Part shown: in pieces, positions 23,749 through 33,469 of the stretch
Position numbering within the stretch: the first letter of the stretch is position 1
Layout: every line of letters starts with the position of its first letter
From: Enterobacterales bacterium
Lineage (GTDB): Bacteria; Pseudomonadota; Gammaproteobacteria; Enterobacterales; Enterobacteriaceae
Assembly: GCA_015654925.1 (NCBI GenBank)
Contig: JAATFX010000007.1
Coordinates: 1 to 55,423, forward strand
Direction of reading: 5' to 3'
Length of the DNA: 55,423 bases
The notes under the pieces: generated by a model
What the model saw: only the letters and a program-made list of their open reading frames with translations
What the model was told of the DNA's origin: nothing
The model's database searches: none
Program-made: the position numbers and the translations under genes

Positions 23749-25176
23749 CTATTTACTGCTGGACATGTTGGATATGGCATCAAATTGCTGGGTTAAATAG
23801 TTGGCGGTGCTGTTTAACGAGTTAACCAATACATCCAGCTGGGTAAACTGCTTTTTATAGCGGGCAATGTTCGCATCGATACTGGACTGCACCTGGGTAT
23901 ATTGCTTATCCAGGCCGGTAAGCACATCGCTCAGGCTGTCTTGCGCATCGGCGATAGTGCCATGGTCCGCGGTAAACGACGTCAGGATGGTGGACATTTG
24001 CGTCGCCAGCCCGGTGGTCTTGCCGTCGCCGATAAAAAAGTCCGCCACTTTGGCCGGATTATTCGCCAGGTTTTTCACCAGCGCCGTTTCGTCGGTGGTC
24101 AGGGTGCCGTCTTTATTAAGCGTTACGCCTAATTGGTTCAGCACCTTAAACGTATCGTTACTTTGCGCCGAGCTGATCGCGGTCTTTAACTGGGTTTTTA
24201 CCGAACGCAGTACGCTATCGCCGAGCAGGGCGCCATTGCTGGTATCCTGGGCGGAGCCCGACGTCACCGCCGTATATTTGGTCAGGGTATTAAAGGTGGT
24301 TTGCAGCGTATTGTACGCCGTAACCCAATCTTCCACCGCCTTGGCCGAATCGGTGGCGCTTTGGCGGATAATCAGGTTTTGCGCGGTATCGTTGGTGGCG
24401 GTCAGGGTCAGGGTGACGCCCTGGGGCACATCGGTAATGGTGTTGCTGCTGCGCACCACCGTAATGCCGTTCATGGTCAGTTCGGCATCCTGGGAGTCGG
24501 TGGCCGCCATGCCCGAGGCCGCTCTGTCGGCGTCGCTGTCGGTGGCGGCGCTGCTGTAGTTCAGAATGCCTTTTAGCGTGTCATCGCCGGTCACGCTCAG
24601 GGTCATGTTGGACGCGGTGCCGGTGGTATTGGACGCCACTACCAGTTGATAGCCATTATCCTTGGACTGCACGATACTGGCGGTCACGCCGGCGCCGGAC
24701 GCGTTGATGGCGTCACGCACCCCGGCCAGGGTGGTCTGCGCATCGGTCAAGGAGATGCTCACTTCCTCGCCGCTGCCGACCTGGATACTGAGTTTGCGAT
24801 CGGTACTGCTGGTGCCGATCTGCGATGTGGTATCGGAGAAAACCTGTTTGGTGGCCAATGATTGGGCCGTTGCCAACTGCGTAACTTTAATATTGTAACT
24901 GCCGCTTACCGCGCTATCGCCCACCGTGGTGGTAAATCCGGTGGTGGCGCTGGCGACTTTTTTGGTATAGAGCGTTTTATCGGTCAGCGCCTTGGTGGCG
25001 GTATTAAAGGTGTCCAGCGCGGTTTTCAGCGTGCCGTAGGCGGCAGTCGTGGCGTTGATGCTGGCTTTTTTGCTGGTGATTGGATCTAAGCGCTTATTTT
25101 CGTTGGTGGTTAATGTATCAAGCAGCGTGCTTAAATCCAAATTCGATCCTACGCCCAATGAACTGATGCTGGCCAT
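23749..25176 (-). CDS. fliD: Flagellar filament cap protein FliD (HAP2)
   Basis: This 475-residue protein caps the growing filament and folds exported flagellin subunits. It has the FliD start (SISSLGVGSNLDLSTLLD, then LDPITSKKASINA), a Ser/Thr-rich central region and the C-terminal helical segment (IDANIARYKKQFTQLDVLV, then YLTQQFDAIS). Length is close to Salmonella FliD (467). GGAG precedes the ATG. A sigma-28 promoter lies about 36 bases upstream. fliS follows after 42 bases, so fliDST is one class III operon. Confidence 0.94.
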   Translation of the reverse strand: MASISSLGVGSNLDLSTLLDTLTTNENKRLDPITSKKASINATTAAYGTLKTALDTFNTATKALTDKTLYTKKVASATTGFTTTVGDSAVSGSYNIKVTQLATAQSLATKQVFSDTTSQIGTSSTDRKLSIQVGSGEEVSISLTDAQTTLAGVRDAINASGAGVTASIVQSKDNGYQLVVASNTTGTASNMTLSVTGDDTLKGILNYSSAATDSDADRAASGMAATDSQDAELTMNGITVVRSSNTITDVPQGVTLTLTATNDTAQNLIIRQSATDSAKAVEDWVTAYNTLQTTFNTLTKYTAVTSGSAQDTSNGALLGDSVLRSVKTQLKTAISSAQSNDTFKVLNQLGVTLNKDGTLTTDETALVKNLANNPAKVADFFIGDGKTTGLATQMSTILTSFTADHGTIADAQDSLSDVLTGLDKQYTQVQSSIDANIARYKKQFTQLDVLVNSLNSTANYLTQQFDAISNMSSSK

Positions 25177-25211
25177 GCTATCTCCTGAGGGTTACGTGTT
25201 AGGCGTAGCGG

Positions 25212-25238
25212 TTATCGGCATATAAGGCCAGAAGTTTA
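25212..25238 (-). promoter_or_regulatory. Sigma-28 (FliA) promoter of fliDST
   Basis: On the minus strand TAAA, 15 bases, GCCGATAA: an exact match to the sigma-28 consensus and spacing. Transcription would start about 30 bases before the fliD ATG. Confidence 0.9.
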
Positions 25239-25437
25239 CCCCGATTTTATAATTCCCATGGCGGGGAAAGAGGGCGGGTTCGGGGTTAATTCCGGCTATT
25301 GGGGGATGGCGGCTAACTTGATGCGCAAGGGCGACGATCGTGTTGACCGGCCTATATAAAGGTCAAGCAATTTACAGCGAAGGCGCTGGCGTCAAGGCCA
25401 GGGCGGGCAGGGCGGCAAGTAAATTTACAGTTTTAGC

Positions 25438-25464
25438 TAAAGGTTGTCCTGCCCTCGCCGATAC
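25438..25464 (+). promoter_or_regulatory. Sigma-28 (FliA) promoter of fliC
   Basis: TAAA, 15 bases, GCCGATAC: one mismatch from the sigma-28 consensus. It leaves a 5' leader of about 80 bases before the fliC ATG. The fliC and fliD promoters are divergent with about 200 bases between them. Confidence 0.9.
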
Positions 25465-25551
25465 ATGTTGGGACGGTCATTAACGGTAATCTGTTTTGAT
25501 GCCCGAATTATTTTACCCAGTCCTGATGCATGTTTTATAAGGAACATTACC

Positions 25552-27207
25552 ATGGCACAAGTTATCAATACGAACAGCATTTCCCTGCTGGCTCAGAACA
25601 ACCTGAACAAATCTCAGTCATCGCTGAGCACCGCTATCGAACGCCTGTCATCAGGCCTGCGCATCAACAGCGCCAAGGACGATGCCGCCGGCCAGGCCAT
25701 CTCCAACCGTTTTACCTCCAACATCAACGGCCTGAACCAGGCGTCGCGTAACGCCAACGACGGCATCTCCCTGGCGCAAACCACCGAAGGCGCGCTGGAC
25801 GAAATCAACAGCAACCTGCAGGCCATCCGTACCCTGACCGTACAGTCCCAGACTGGCACCAACTCTTCCAGCGACCTGCAGTCCATCCAGGACGAAGTCA
25901 CCCAGCGTCTGGACGAAGTTGATCGTATCTCCAAACAAACCGACTTCAACGGCGTAAAAGTACTGAGCTCTGACAAAAATTTGTCAATTCAGGTAGGTTC
26001 CAACGATGGTGAAACCATCGATATCGCATTGAAAAAAATAGATGCCAAAAGCCTGGGTTTAGGTACGTTTAACGTTAACGGCACGCAGGGTCAAACCACC
26101 GCAGTGACCAAAGCCGGCACTTCCATGACGCCAACCGCCGTCGTTCTTAACACCGACAAGTTCGGTGCTGATACGATCAAATCGGTCGAGTTAAAAGATA
26201 GCGATGGCAATGATGTTACCGCCGCGTTGAGCAAGGACAGCAGCGGAAAATATGTCGCCACCACGGATAAAGGTTACTATGCCGTTGATGAAAGCAGCCT
26301 TGCAATTGATGGGGCCGGCAAGTTAACTGGCACCGTAGGTACGTTCACCGCAGCGGCTAAGACCACTACTACCACTGGTGGCACTACTGCCAATGTGACC
26401 TTTACCGCAGCTAAAGCCAACGATTTAGATGCTACCTATGCCACTACTGCATCAATGGTTGTGACAACCGATGGCTCAACGCCTAAGCCTGACACTACCA
26501 TTCAAAAGGGTAGTGACGGCAATTTTTATGCCGTAGATACATCGGCTGGTGCTGGCAGTGAGACTTATACGGCTGTTACTTTAGCTGATTCTACATATGA
26601 TGCGACTACTGGCGCCGAAGTATTGACTTTCACAGTTACCGGTACAGCCTCTAGCACTGTTCCACAAGTTACCACCGGTGGCACCACAACCACTTCTTAT
26701 GTTTCCACCGCCAGCCAGGTTGAAGGCAACGACGTTACTTCCGTAAGCGTTGTCGATAGTAATGGCACTAAAAGCGCCAGCGTTACCGGCGGCAGCCTAG
26801 TTGCCGACGAAAAGGGCAATTATTACATCCAAGGTACTGATGGCAATGCTTATGCCGCCAAAGTTTCCATTGATAATAAAGGCGCAGTGACCGCTACGGC
26901 GGATTCTTCCAAGGCCATCAAAAACACCGGCACCGATAACGCGCTAGCTACTCTTGATTCGGCACTGTCAACCGTTGATACCATGCGCTCCAACCTGGGT
27001 GCGGTGCAAAACCGGTTTGATTCCACCATCAATAATCTGGCTAGCACCACCAGCAACCTGAGCGAAGCGCAATCCCGTATCCAGGATGCCGATTACGCCA
27101 CCGAAGTGTCGAATATGAGCAAGGCGCAGATTCTGCAACAGGCAGGTACCTCCGTGCTGGCACAGGCTAACCAGGTTCCGCAGACCGTGCTGTCCCTGCT
27201 GAAATAA
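25552..27207 (+). CDS. fliC: Flagellin FliC
   Basis: This 551-residue filament protein has the conserved N terminus (MAQVINTNSISLLAQNNLNK, then RLSSGLRINSAKDDAAGQAI) and C terminus (SRIQDADYATEVSNMSKAQIL, ending VLSLLK). Both helical ends form the filament core and are bound by TLR5-type receptors. Between about residues 180 and 455 lies a Thr/Gly/Ala-rich surface domain with TTTTGGTT-type runs, probably the variable antigen; its repeated thrown-together look suggests recombination. ATG 25552 follows ATAAGGA; the longer frame begins upstream of the promoter and is rejected. A strong terminator follows. Confidence 0.96.
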   Translation: MAQVINTNSISLLAQNNLNKSQSSLSTAIERLSSGLRINSAKDDAAGQAISNRFTSNINGLNQASRNANDGISLAQTTEGALDEINSNLQAIRTLTVQSQTGTNSSSDLQSIQDEVTQRLDEVDRISKQTDFNGVKVLSSDKNLSIQVGSNDGETIDIALKKIDAKSLGLGTFNVNGTQGQTTAVTKAGTSMTPTAVVLNTDKFGADTIKSVELKDSDGNDVTAALSKDSSGKYVATTDKGYYAVDESSLAIDGAGKLTGTVGTFTAAAKTTTTTGGTTANVTFTAAKANDLDATYATTASMVVTTDGSTPKPDTTIQKGSDGNFYAVDTSAGAGSETYTAVTLADSTYDATTGAEVLTFTVTGTASSTVPQVTTGGTTTTSYVSTASQVEGNDVTSVSVVDSNGTKSASVTGGSLVADEKGNYYIQGTDGNAYAAKVSIDNKGAVTATADSSKAIKNTGTDNALATLDSALSTVDTMRSNLGAVQNRFDSTINNLASTTSNLSEAQSRIQDADYATEVSNMSKAQILQQAGTSVLAQANQVPQTVLSLLK

Positions 27208-27240
27208 GTTAGCGTTTTAGTTTCTTGATTTACACCAGCC

Positions 27241-27264
27241 AACCCCGCGATCGCGGGGTTTTTT
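27241..27264 (+). terminator. Terminator of fliC
   Basis: A perfect 20-base palindrome (AACCCCGCGA/TCGCGGGGTT) followed by four more T residues, 33 bases after the fliC stop. Confidence 0.9.
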
Positions 27265-27452
27265 CTGCCTGGTATTCAGCCCGCAACAAATCCATGACTA
27301 TTTTGCCGGTCTAATAGACTTTTTTACGCTTAAAACCCGTGGCCGGGCACGGCAGATCTAAATAGAGGGGTAATAACGCGACTATTCCGGCGATTGATCG
27401 CCGCCGCTAACCGGATAATAACGGCGATAACAGGATCAATGTAGGGTTAGTC

Positions 27453-28178
27453 ATGGTGAGCGATCTGTATACTGCCACGGGCGTAATAGATAAACAGTCC
27501 CTATGGCAGCGCTATATTCCTTTGGTTCGTCACGAAGCCCTGCGATTACAGGTTCGGCTGCCTGCAAGCGTGGAACTGGATGATTTGCTACAGGCGGGAG
27601 GCATCGGCCTGCTCAGCGCGGTGGAGCGTTATGACTCCCTGCAGGGAACGGCGTTTACCACCTATGCGGTACAGCGCATTCGCGGGGCGATGCTCGATGA
27701 ACTGCGCAGCCGCGACTGGGTGCCCAGGAGCGTGCGGCGCCATGCGCGGGAAGTGGCGCAGGCCATTCACCAGACCGAGCAGCAGCTCGGGCGGGTGGCC
27801 TCCGAACAGGAAGTGGCCCAGACGCTGAATATCAGTTTGGCGGAGTATCGGCAAATATTGCTCGATACCAATAACAGCCAATTATTTTCTTATGACGAAT
27901 GGTGTGAAGATCACGGCGATAGTGCCGATAACCTTATGCCGGGTCACGAAGACGCTAATCCGCTCCATGTATTAATGGAAGGGAAATTACGTGAACGGGT
28001 TATCGAGGCCATTGACGCGCTGCCGGAAAGAGAAAAAATGGTTCTGGTCTTGTATTACCAGGAAGAGTTGAACCTAAAGGAAATAGGGGCCGTTCTCGAC
28101 GTCGGCGAATCGCGGGTCAGCCAGTTGCATAGTCAGGCCATTAAGCGCTTGCGTGCGCGATTAAATAACGATCTTTGA
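27453..28178 (+). CDS. fliA: Flagellar sigma factor FliA (sigma-28)
   Basis: This 241-residue protein is nearly the same length as E. coli FliA (239) and shares long blocks, such as LWQRYIPLVRHEALRLQVRL and ELDDLLQAGGIGLL in region 2 and YYQEELNLKEIGAVL with the ESRVSQLHSQA recognition helix in region 4. It directs RNA polymerase to class III flagellar promoters, such as the two found upstream of fliC and fliD here. It is held inactive by FlgM until the hook is complete; flgM is not in this window. fliZ follows after 79 bases. Confidence 0.96.
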   Translation: MVSDLYTATGVIDKQSLWQRYIPLVRHEALRLQVRLPASVELDDLLQAGGIGLLSAVERYDSLQGTAFTTYAVQRIRGAMLDELRSRDWVPRSVRRHAREVAQAIHQTEQQLGRVASEQEVAQTLNISLAEYRQILLDTNNSQLFSYDEWCEDHGDSADNLMPGHEDANPLHVLMEGKLRERVIEAIDALPEREKMVLVLYYQEELNLKEIGAVLDVGESRVSQLHSQAIKRLRARLNNDL

Positions 28179-28257
28179 CGCTGGATAATAAGCGCGGGCG
28201 TATTTTTTCAAACACGAATTTACCGCACTCCTGTTTCCAGGCAGTAGGGAAAACGAC

Positions 28258-28767
28258 ATGTTAGCCAAAGTTGGAAAAAAGCGGCCTCTGAGCCGTTATT
28301 TAAAAGATTTTAAACACACCCAGACCCATTGCTGTCAATGCGCCAAACCGCTGGATCGCATGACGCTGGTGTTTCGCGGGCAAATTATCAATAAAGAAGC
28401 TATCGCCGGCATGGATCAATTGATCGACGATAGCGTATGGCAAAGCCTGAGTCAGGAGCTAACCGCGCTGTGCCGTTTTTGCAGCGTAATATCCTGCGAC
28501 AGCGCGGCGAATTATTTCGATATTAAAGCCTTTAAGCAATATCTCTTTGAACAGACGGCAATGAGCCATAGCACCATTCGGGAATATGTTGTGCGCCTGC
28601 GGCGGCTGGATGAAATATTGGCGGCGAGGAATTATCCCCATGATAAATTCGAGCGGCCTAGCGGGGCGCAAACGCTGATTGAGGACGTGCCCGACGCCGG
28701 ACAAAGCAATTATCGCATTGCGCTACGCAAATACGATCAGTATCTGAACTGGCAGCGCAATTTTTAA
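28258..28767 (+). CDS. fliZ: Flagellar regulator FliZ
   Basis: This 169-residue protein matches FliZ, which in enterics represses sigma-S promoters (curli, sessile life) and raises FlhDC activity, favouring motility. The core-binding integrase-like segment (FDIKAFKQYLFEQTAMSHSTIREYVVRLRRLD near residues 88-118) and the N-terminal paired Cys (CCQCAKP near residue 24) are visible. It lies in the usual fliA-fliZ order. fliY does not follow; putA is next, on the opposite strand. Confidence 0.9.
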   Translation: MLAKVGKKRPLSRYLKDFKHTQTHCCQCAKPLDRMTLVFRGQIINKEAIAGMDQLIDDSVWQSLSQELTALCRFCSVISCDSAANYFDIKAFKQYLFEQTAMSHSTIREYVVRLRRLDEILAARNYPHDKFERPSGAQTLIEDVPDAGQSNYRIALRKYDQYLNWQRNF

Positions 28768-28791
28768 TTCCACCGTGTGATATCGGGCCTA

Positions 28792-28816
28792 TCCCGTTAA
28801 CCCGACGTTAACGGGA
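28792..28816. terminator. Palindrome between fliZ and putA 3' ends
   Basis: TCCCGTTAA and TTAACGGGA form a perfect 9-bp stem with a seven-base loop between convergent genes. There is no T-run, so termination is possible but not certain. Confidence 0.45.
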
Positions 28817-28845
28817 CGTATCCGGCACGTCTTAACGCGCCGATC

Positions 28846-31800
28846 TCAGCCTAAAGTCATCAAACTGGCGTTGCCGCCGGCGGCGGCGGTATTGATGCTC
28901 ACCGCTCGCTCCACCAGCAAGCGCTCCAGCATAATGGCCGTTTCGCCGCGCGCATAGCCATGTACCTGAATCAACGGGCCGGGTCGCTGCGCGATCTTGG
29001 CGCATACCGGCAGCAATTGGTCCGAGTCGCCGTGAAACATCACCGCGTCTATAGGGCCGTCGGCCGCCAGCCAGTCGGCATTGACGGTAATTCGCTGTTG
29101 CACCGCCGCCGGCAGGGCCGTGAGCAGCGTACGGGTCAGCGCTGTGTCATTCCACAGTATCCCGGCCCCCAGACTGGTGGCCGCCGCCAGCTGATTAAGC
29201 AGATCGTCTTCATCGTGCGCCAGGCACAACACGTGTTCGCGCGGCAGCAGGCGATAGGTATTCTGTTCACCGGTAGGGCCGTTAAGCTGGCGCACCGTTC
29301 CGGCCTGGGACAATACGCCAAAACGGCGCCATAGCGCCGCCTGTTGCGTACGCCGCCCCTCGTCGGCCCAGGCCACCAGCGCCTGGTGGGCCGCCGGTTC
29401 CGGCCGCGGCATGGCGTCCGTTTCCTGCGCGCTATCGAGCGCGCGCAGCGAAGCAAGGGGGTCGTCCGCCCGGCGCCGGGATAATAGCCGATAAAGGTAA
29501 AGCGGACCGCCGGCTTTCGGGCCGGTGCCCGACAGACCCTCGCCGCCGAAAGGTTGCACCCCCACCACCGCGCCGACGATATTGCGGTTAATATAGCAAT
29601 TGCCCACCCGCACCCGCCCGATCACCCGATTTATGGTCTCGTCAATGCGGGTATGCAGCCCCAGCGTCAGGCCATAGCCGCTGGCGTTAATGTCTTCGAG
29701 CACCCGCGGCAGCTCATGGCTGCGATAGCGCACCACATGCAATACCGGACCAAAGATCTCCTTAGCCAATTGCCCGACGTTATCCAGCTCGATAAGCGTG
29801 GGCGGGATAAAGGTGCCGAAGGCGTTATGCTCCCGCGCGCTGGCGACGGCGCCTTCCGGCTGCCATACCCGGTGTCCCGCCTCGCCCATGGCGGCGATAT
29901 GCTCCCCGATCGACCGCGCGGCGTCGGCGTCGATGACCGGCCCGATATCGGTGGCTTGCAACTGCGGGTCCCCCAGGCTGCATTGTTCCATCGCCCCGCG
30001 CAGCATCCGCAGCGTCCGGTCGGCCACATCCTCCTGGATGCATAACAGGCGCAGCGCCGAGCAGCGCTGCCCCGCGCTGTCGAACGCCGAGGCGATAACA
30101 TCGTTAACCACCTGCTCGGTCAGGGCGGATGAATCCACAATCATGGCGTTTAGACCGCCGGTTTCCGCGATCAGCGGCACCGGCCGCCCTTGCGGGTCCA
30201 GCCGCGCCGCCAGAGTCGTTTGCAGGCTACGGGCCACGGCGGTTGAGCCAGTAAACATTACGGCGCGCACCCGCGGGTCGCCCGCCAGCAGATGGCCGAT
30301 GGTTTCACCGTCGCCGGGCAGAAGATGCAGCACGCCCGGCGGTATCCCCGCTTCGTGCAGGATAGCGACCGCCCGGGCGGCCACCAGCGGCGTTTGTTCC
30401 GCCGGTTTGGCCAGCACGGTGTTGCCGGCGGCCAGCGCCGCCGCCACCTGGCCGGTAAAAATCGCCAGCGGGAAGTTCCAGGGGCTGATGCAGACCACCG
30501 GACCCAGCGGGCGACAGCCATCCTGTGCAACCGCGCCGAGCTGGCTGGCGTAGTAGCGCAGGAAATCCGCCGCTTCGCGCACTTCGGCGATGGCATTGGC
30601 GAAACTTTTGCCCGCTTCCCTGATCAATAAACCGATCAGCGCCGGCATGCCATGTTCCATCAGATCCGCCGCCCGGCATAGAATCGCCGCCCGTTGCGTC
30701 GCGGGCGTGGCCGCCCATACCGGGCCGTTGTGACCGGCGCTGGTAATGGCCTGCCTGGCCTCGGCGGCGCTGACATCGCGGCACTCCCCGACGCAATCCC
30801 GGCGATCGGCGGGGTTAAGGATCGGCCGCGCCGGGTGGTCGGGCATCATGGCGGCCGGCGGTGGGTCGGTTAGGGGCTGCGCGCGCCAGGGCAGAGTGCC
30901 GCCGTTAAGCAACGCGGTGGACAGCGAGGCGAGGCGATGTTCGTTGGCCAGGTCGATACCGGCCGAATTCAGCCGCGCGGGACCATAGAGATGGCGGGGC
31001 AGGGGGATGCGTGGATGAGGCAGGCCTATCTGCCCCTCCTGTTCCCCCAGGGCCTCGGCTTCATCCACCGGGTCGGCGATCAGCGCCTCCAGCGGCAAGG
31101 TACCGTCGGCGATACGGTTAACGAACGAGGTATTGGCGCCATTTTCCAGCAGTCGCCGCACCAGGTAGGCCAGCAGGGTGGCGTGAGTGCCTACCGGGGC
31201 ATAAATCCGGCAGGGGCGGTTGAGTTTCCCAGCGGCGATGCTGCCCACCACCCGATCGTATAACGGCTCGCCCATGCCGTGCAGACATTGGAATTCGTAC
31301 TGGCCGGGATAATAATTCTGGCCGGCCATATGATAGATCGCCGCCAGGGTCTGGGCATTATGCGTGGCGAACTGGGGATAGATATGGTGGGGCACCGCCA
31401 GCAATTTGCGGGCGCAGGCCAGATAGGCGATGTCGGTATAGACCTTGCGGGTATAGACCGGGTACCCCTCCAGCCCATCAACCTGGGCGCGTTTGATTTC
31501 GCTATCCCAATAGGCGCCTTTAACCAGCCGGATCATCAAACGCCGCCGGGTTCTCTGCGCCAGATCGATAAGTTCGTCGATCACCAGCGGACAGCGCTTC
31601 TGATAGGCCTGGATGACAAAACCAATGCCGTTCCAGCCGGCCAGGTCGGGCTCAAAACAGAGCTTGGTCAGGAGATCGAGGGAAATCTCCAGCCGATCGG
31701 CTTCTTCGGCGTCGATATTAATGCCGATATCATATTGCCGCGCCAGCAGGGTGAGGTTGAGCAGGCGGGGGTAGAGCTCATCCATCACCCTGGTATACTG

Positions 31801-32808
31801 GGCGCGGCTGTAACGCGGGTGCAGGGCGGAAAGCTTGATGGATATTCCCGGCCCCTCATAAATCCCGCGGCCGTTGGAGGCCTGGCCGATGGCATGAATC
31901 GCCTGCTGATAGGACAGCAGATAGGCCTGCGCGTCATCGTCCGTCAGGGCGGCTTCCCCCAGCATATCGTACGAATAGCGGAACCCCCGTTGCTCAAGCG
32001 GATGCGCGTTGGCCAGCCCTTCGCCGATATTTTCGCCCGTCACAAACTGCTCCCCCATCAGGCGCATGGCGACATCCACCCCTTTGCGAATCAGCGGTTC
32101 GCCGCTTTTGCCTATGATGCGGTTAAGGGAGCGCGACAAACTGGCCTCGTTATGGGTAGCCACCAGCCGGCCGGTAAAGAGCAGGCCCCAGGTGGCGGCA
32201 TTCACGAACATGGAGCGGCTGCGCCCCAGATGGCTTTGCCAGTCGCCCTGGCTGATCTTGTCGCGGATCAGGGCATCGCGGGTGGCTTTGTCGGGTACGC
32301 GCAACAGCGCCTCCGCCAGGCACATTAGCGCCACGCCCTCCTGGGACGAAAGGGAAAATTCCTGTAAAAATCCCTGTACCATGCCCGCGCGTCCTGCCTG
32401 CGTTTTTTGGTTACGCAGCGCTTCAGCCAGGCGGCGGGCCAGGAGGGTAATGGCATGCGCCAGCGGGGCGGGTTGCCGCGCCTGGGCAATCAGCCAGGGA
32501 ACCGCTTCGGTTTCTGGCCGGCGCCAGGCTGCGGTCGTGGCGGAGCGCAGTATGGATTGAGGTAAAATCTGCTCGGCAAAATTAAGGAACGGCTGGCGTG
32601 AGTCCGCCGGCGGCGCAGGCAGCTCGCGATCTTCCGGGGCTGCCTGCGCGTCGGGCGCGGGGGCGGTATCGCTTTCCAATAAATCGAGATAATGAAAGAT
32701 GGCATGTTTAATCAACCAATGCGGCGTGCGGTCGATGCGGCGCGCCGCTTGTTTAATGCGTTCCCGGGCGGCGTCGTCAAGCTTGACGCCCATCGTAGTC
32801 GTGGCCAT
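28846..32808 (-). CDS. putA: Trifunctional proline catabolism protein PutA
   Basis: This 1320-residue protein equals E. coli PutA in length. It oxidises proline to glutamate in two steps and represses its own gene when proline is low. Residues 1-47 are the ribbon-helix-helix DNA-binding part (TTTMGVKLDDAARERIKQAA). The proline dehydrogenase barrel lies at about 260-610 (NIDAEEADRLEIS, MIRLVKGAYWD, FATHNAQT). The P5C dehydrogenase at about 650-1130 has catalytic Cys916 in AGQRCSALR and a Rossmann-type ETGGLNAMIVD. ATG 32808 follows GGAAACAG and gives the exact family N terminus. PutA operator half-sites lie upstream. putP is missing. Confidence 0.96.
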   Translation of the reverse strand: MATTTMGVKLDDAARERIKQAARRIDRTPHWLIKHAIFHYLDLLESDTAPAPDAQAAPEDRELPAPPADSRQPFLNFAEQILPQSILRSATTAAWRRPETEAVPWLIAQARQPAPLAHAITLLARRLAEALRNQKTQAGRAGMVQGFLQEFSLSSQEGVALMCLAEALLRVPDKATRDALIRDKISQGDWQSHLGRSRSMFVNAATWGLLFTGRLVATHNEASLSRSLNRIIGKSGEPLIRKGVDVAMRLMGEQFVTGENIGEGLANAHPLEQRGFRYSYDMLGEAALTDDDAQAYLLSYQQAIHAIGQASNGRGIYEGPGISIKLSALHPRYSRAQYTRVMDELYPRLLNLTLLARQYDIGINIDAEEADRLEISLDLLTKLCFEPDLAGWNGIGFVIQAYQKRCPLVIDELIDLAQRTRRRLMIRLVKGAYWDSEIKRAQVDGLEGYPVYTRKVYTDIAYLACARKLLAVPHHIYPQFATHNAQTLAAIYHMAGQNYYPGQYEFQCLHGMGEPLYDRVVGSIAAGKLNRPCRIYAPVGTHATLLAYLVRRLLENGANTSFVNRIADGTLPLEALIADPVDEAEALGEQEGQIGLPHPRIPLPRHLYGPARLNSAGIDLANEHRLASLSTALLNGGTLPWRAQPLTDPPPAAMMPDHPARPILNPADRRDCVGECRDVSAAEARQAITSAGHNGPVWAATPATQRAAILCRAADLMEHGMPALIGLLIREAGKSFANAIAEVREAADFLRYYASQLGAVAQDGCRPLGPVVCISPWNFPLAIFTGQVAAALAAGNTVLAKPAEQTPLVAARAVAILHEAGIPPGVLHLLPGDGETIGHLLAGDPRVRAVMFTGSTAVARSLQTTLAARLDPQGRPVPLIAETGGLNAMIVDSSALTEQVVNDVIASAFDSAGQRCSALRLLCIQEDVADRTLRMLRGAMEQCSLGDPQLQATDIGPVIDADAARSIGEHIAAMGEAGHRVWQPEGAVASAREHNAFGTFIPPTLIELDNVGQLAKEIFGPVLHVVRYRSHELPRVLEDINASGYGLTLGLHTRIDETINRVIGRVRVGNCYINRNIVGAVVGVQPFGGEGLSGTGPKAGGPLYLYRLLSRRRADDPLASLRALDSAQETDAMPRPEPAAHQALVAWADEGRRTQQAALWRRFGVLSQAGTVRQLNGPTGEQNTYRLLPREHVLCLAHDEDDLLNQLAAATSLGAGILWNDTALTRTLLTALPAAVQQRITVNADWLAADGPIDAVMFHGDSDQLLPVCAKIAQRPGPLIQVHGYARGETAIMLERLLVERAVSINTAAAGGNASLMTLG

Positions 32809-32850
32809 GGCGCTGTTTCCGCGAGCAAAAGATGCCTCACTATCGCCAAT

Positions 32851-33116
32851 GTTGCAACTTTGTGCAACCAGGTTAATAAACAATTATCTTATAGTGAAAA
32901 CGCGCCTTGTGCCGGTAGGTTAATTTGTAATAATTGATGTTTTTTAGCGGTCATATTTTAACCGGAAACCATGACGCTAATTAATTTTTTTCCCTGTTTC
33001 ATAAAGGCGTTATATAACACTGGCGGTGCGGTTGGGATAGGAGAACATAAAGGCAGATGGTTATTAATTGTCCGCTCGGCAAAAAAAAAGTTGCATATGG
33101 GCGGCAATCTGTTGCA
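32851..33116. promoter_or_regulatory. PutA operator cluster (GTTGCA half-sites)
   Basis: The known E. coli PutA operator core GTTGCA occurs four times upstream of putA: 32851-32856 (forward), 32863-32868 (as TGCAAC), 33090-33095 and 33111-33116 (forward). Their spread over about 265 bases resembles the multi-operator putA-putP control region of enterics. Confidence 0.68.
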
Positions 33117-33169
33117 ATGTCATTATACTCAAGACATCAAGTGTGGATTCATAAACGCGGGGATTGCTG

Positions 33170-33469
33170 ATGACAATGTCCTTTTATGGGCTGATGACAC
33201 CGCAACATGCTTTACCAGCCGCCTCCCTGGTCTCCGGCGGTTGCCATTCCGACACTTGCTACTACGATATCTATTATTTTAATACCATACTGCCTACCGT
33301 TTTATTGCTTACCCCTACTTTAATTACGCCTCAGCGTTACCGATTAATTCCCTATTTTACCCCCGATGAAAATCGCGGCGCGTCCGGATGGTTAATGCGC
33401 ATGCGCCAAGATATTTCATCATATTTAATGGCTATCATTGGCTTGAAAGGAAGCCACAACCTCATCTGA
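33170..33469 (+). CDS. Doubtful small protein upstream of phoH
   Basis: A 99-codon frame begins MTMSFYGLM and contains an unusual CHSDTCYYDIYYFN stretch and a hydrophobic LPTVLLL segment. It lacks a clear Shine-Dalgarno site and matches no family that I know. It could be real, a leader frame, or chance. It ends 64 bases before the phoH start. Confidence 0.25.
   Translation: MTMSFYGLMTPQHALPAASLVSGGCHSDTCYYDIYYFNTILPTVLLLTPTLITPQRYRLIPYFTPDENRGASGWLMRMRQDISSYLMAIIGLKGSHNLI

Noticed and set aside
31279..32328. 349-codon forward frame inside putA
   Set aside because: It is antisense to the conserved proline dehydrogenase region. GC-rich genes commonly open such antisense frames.
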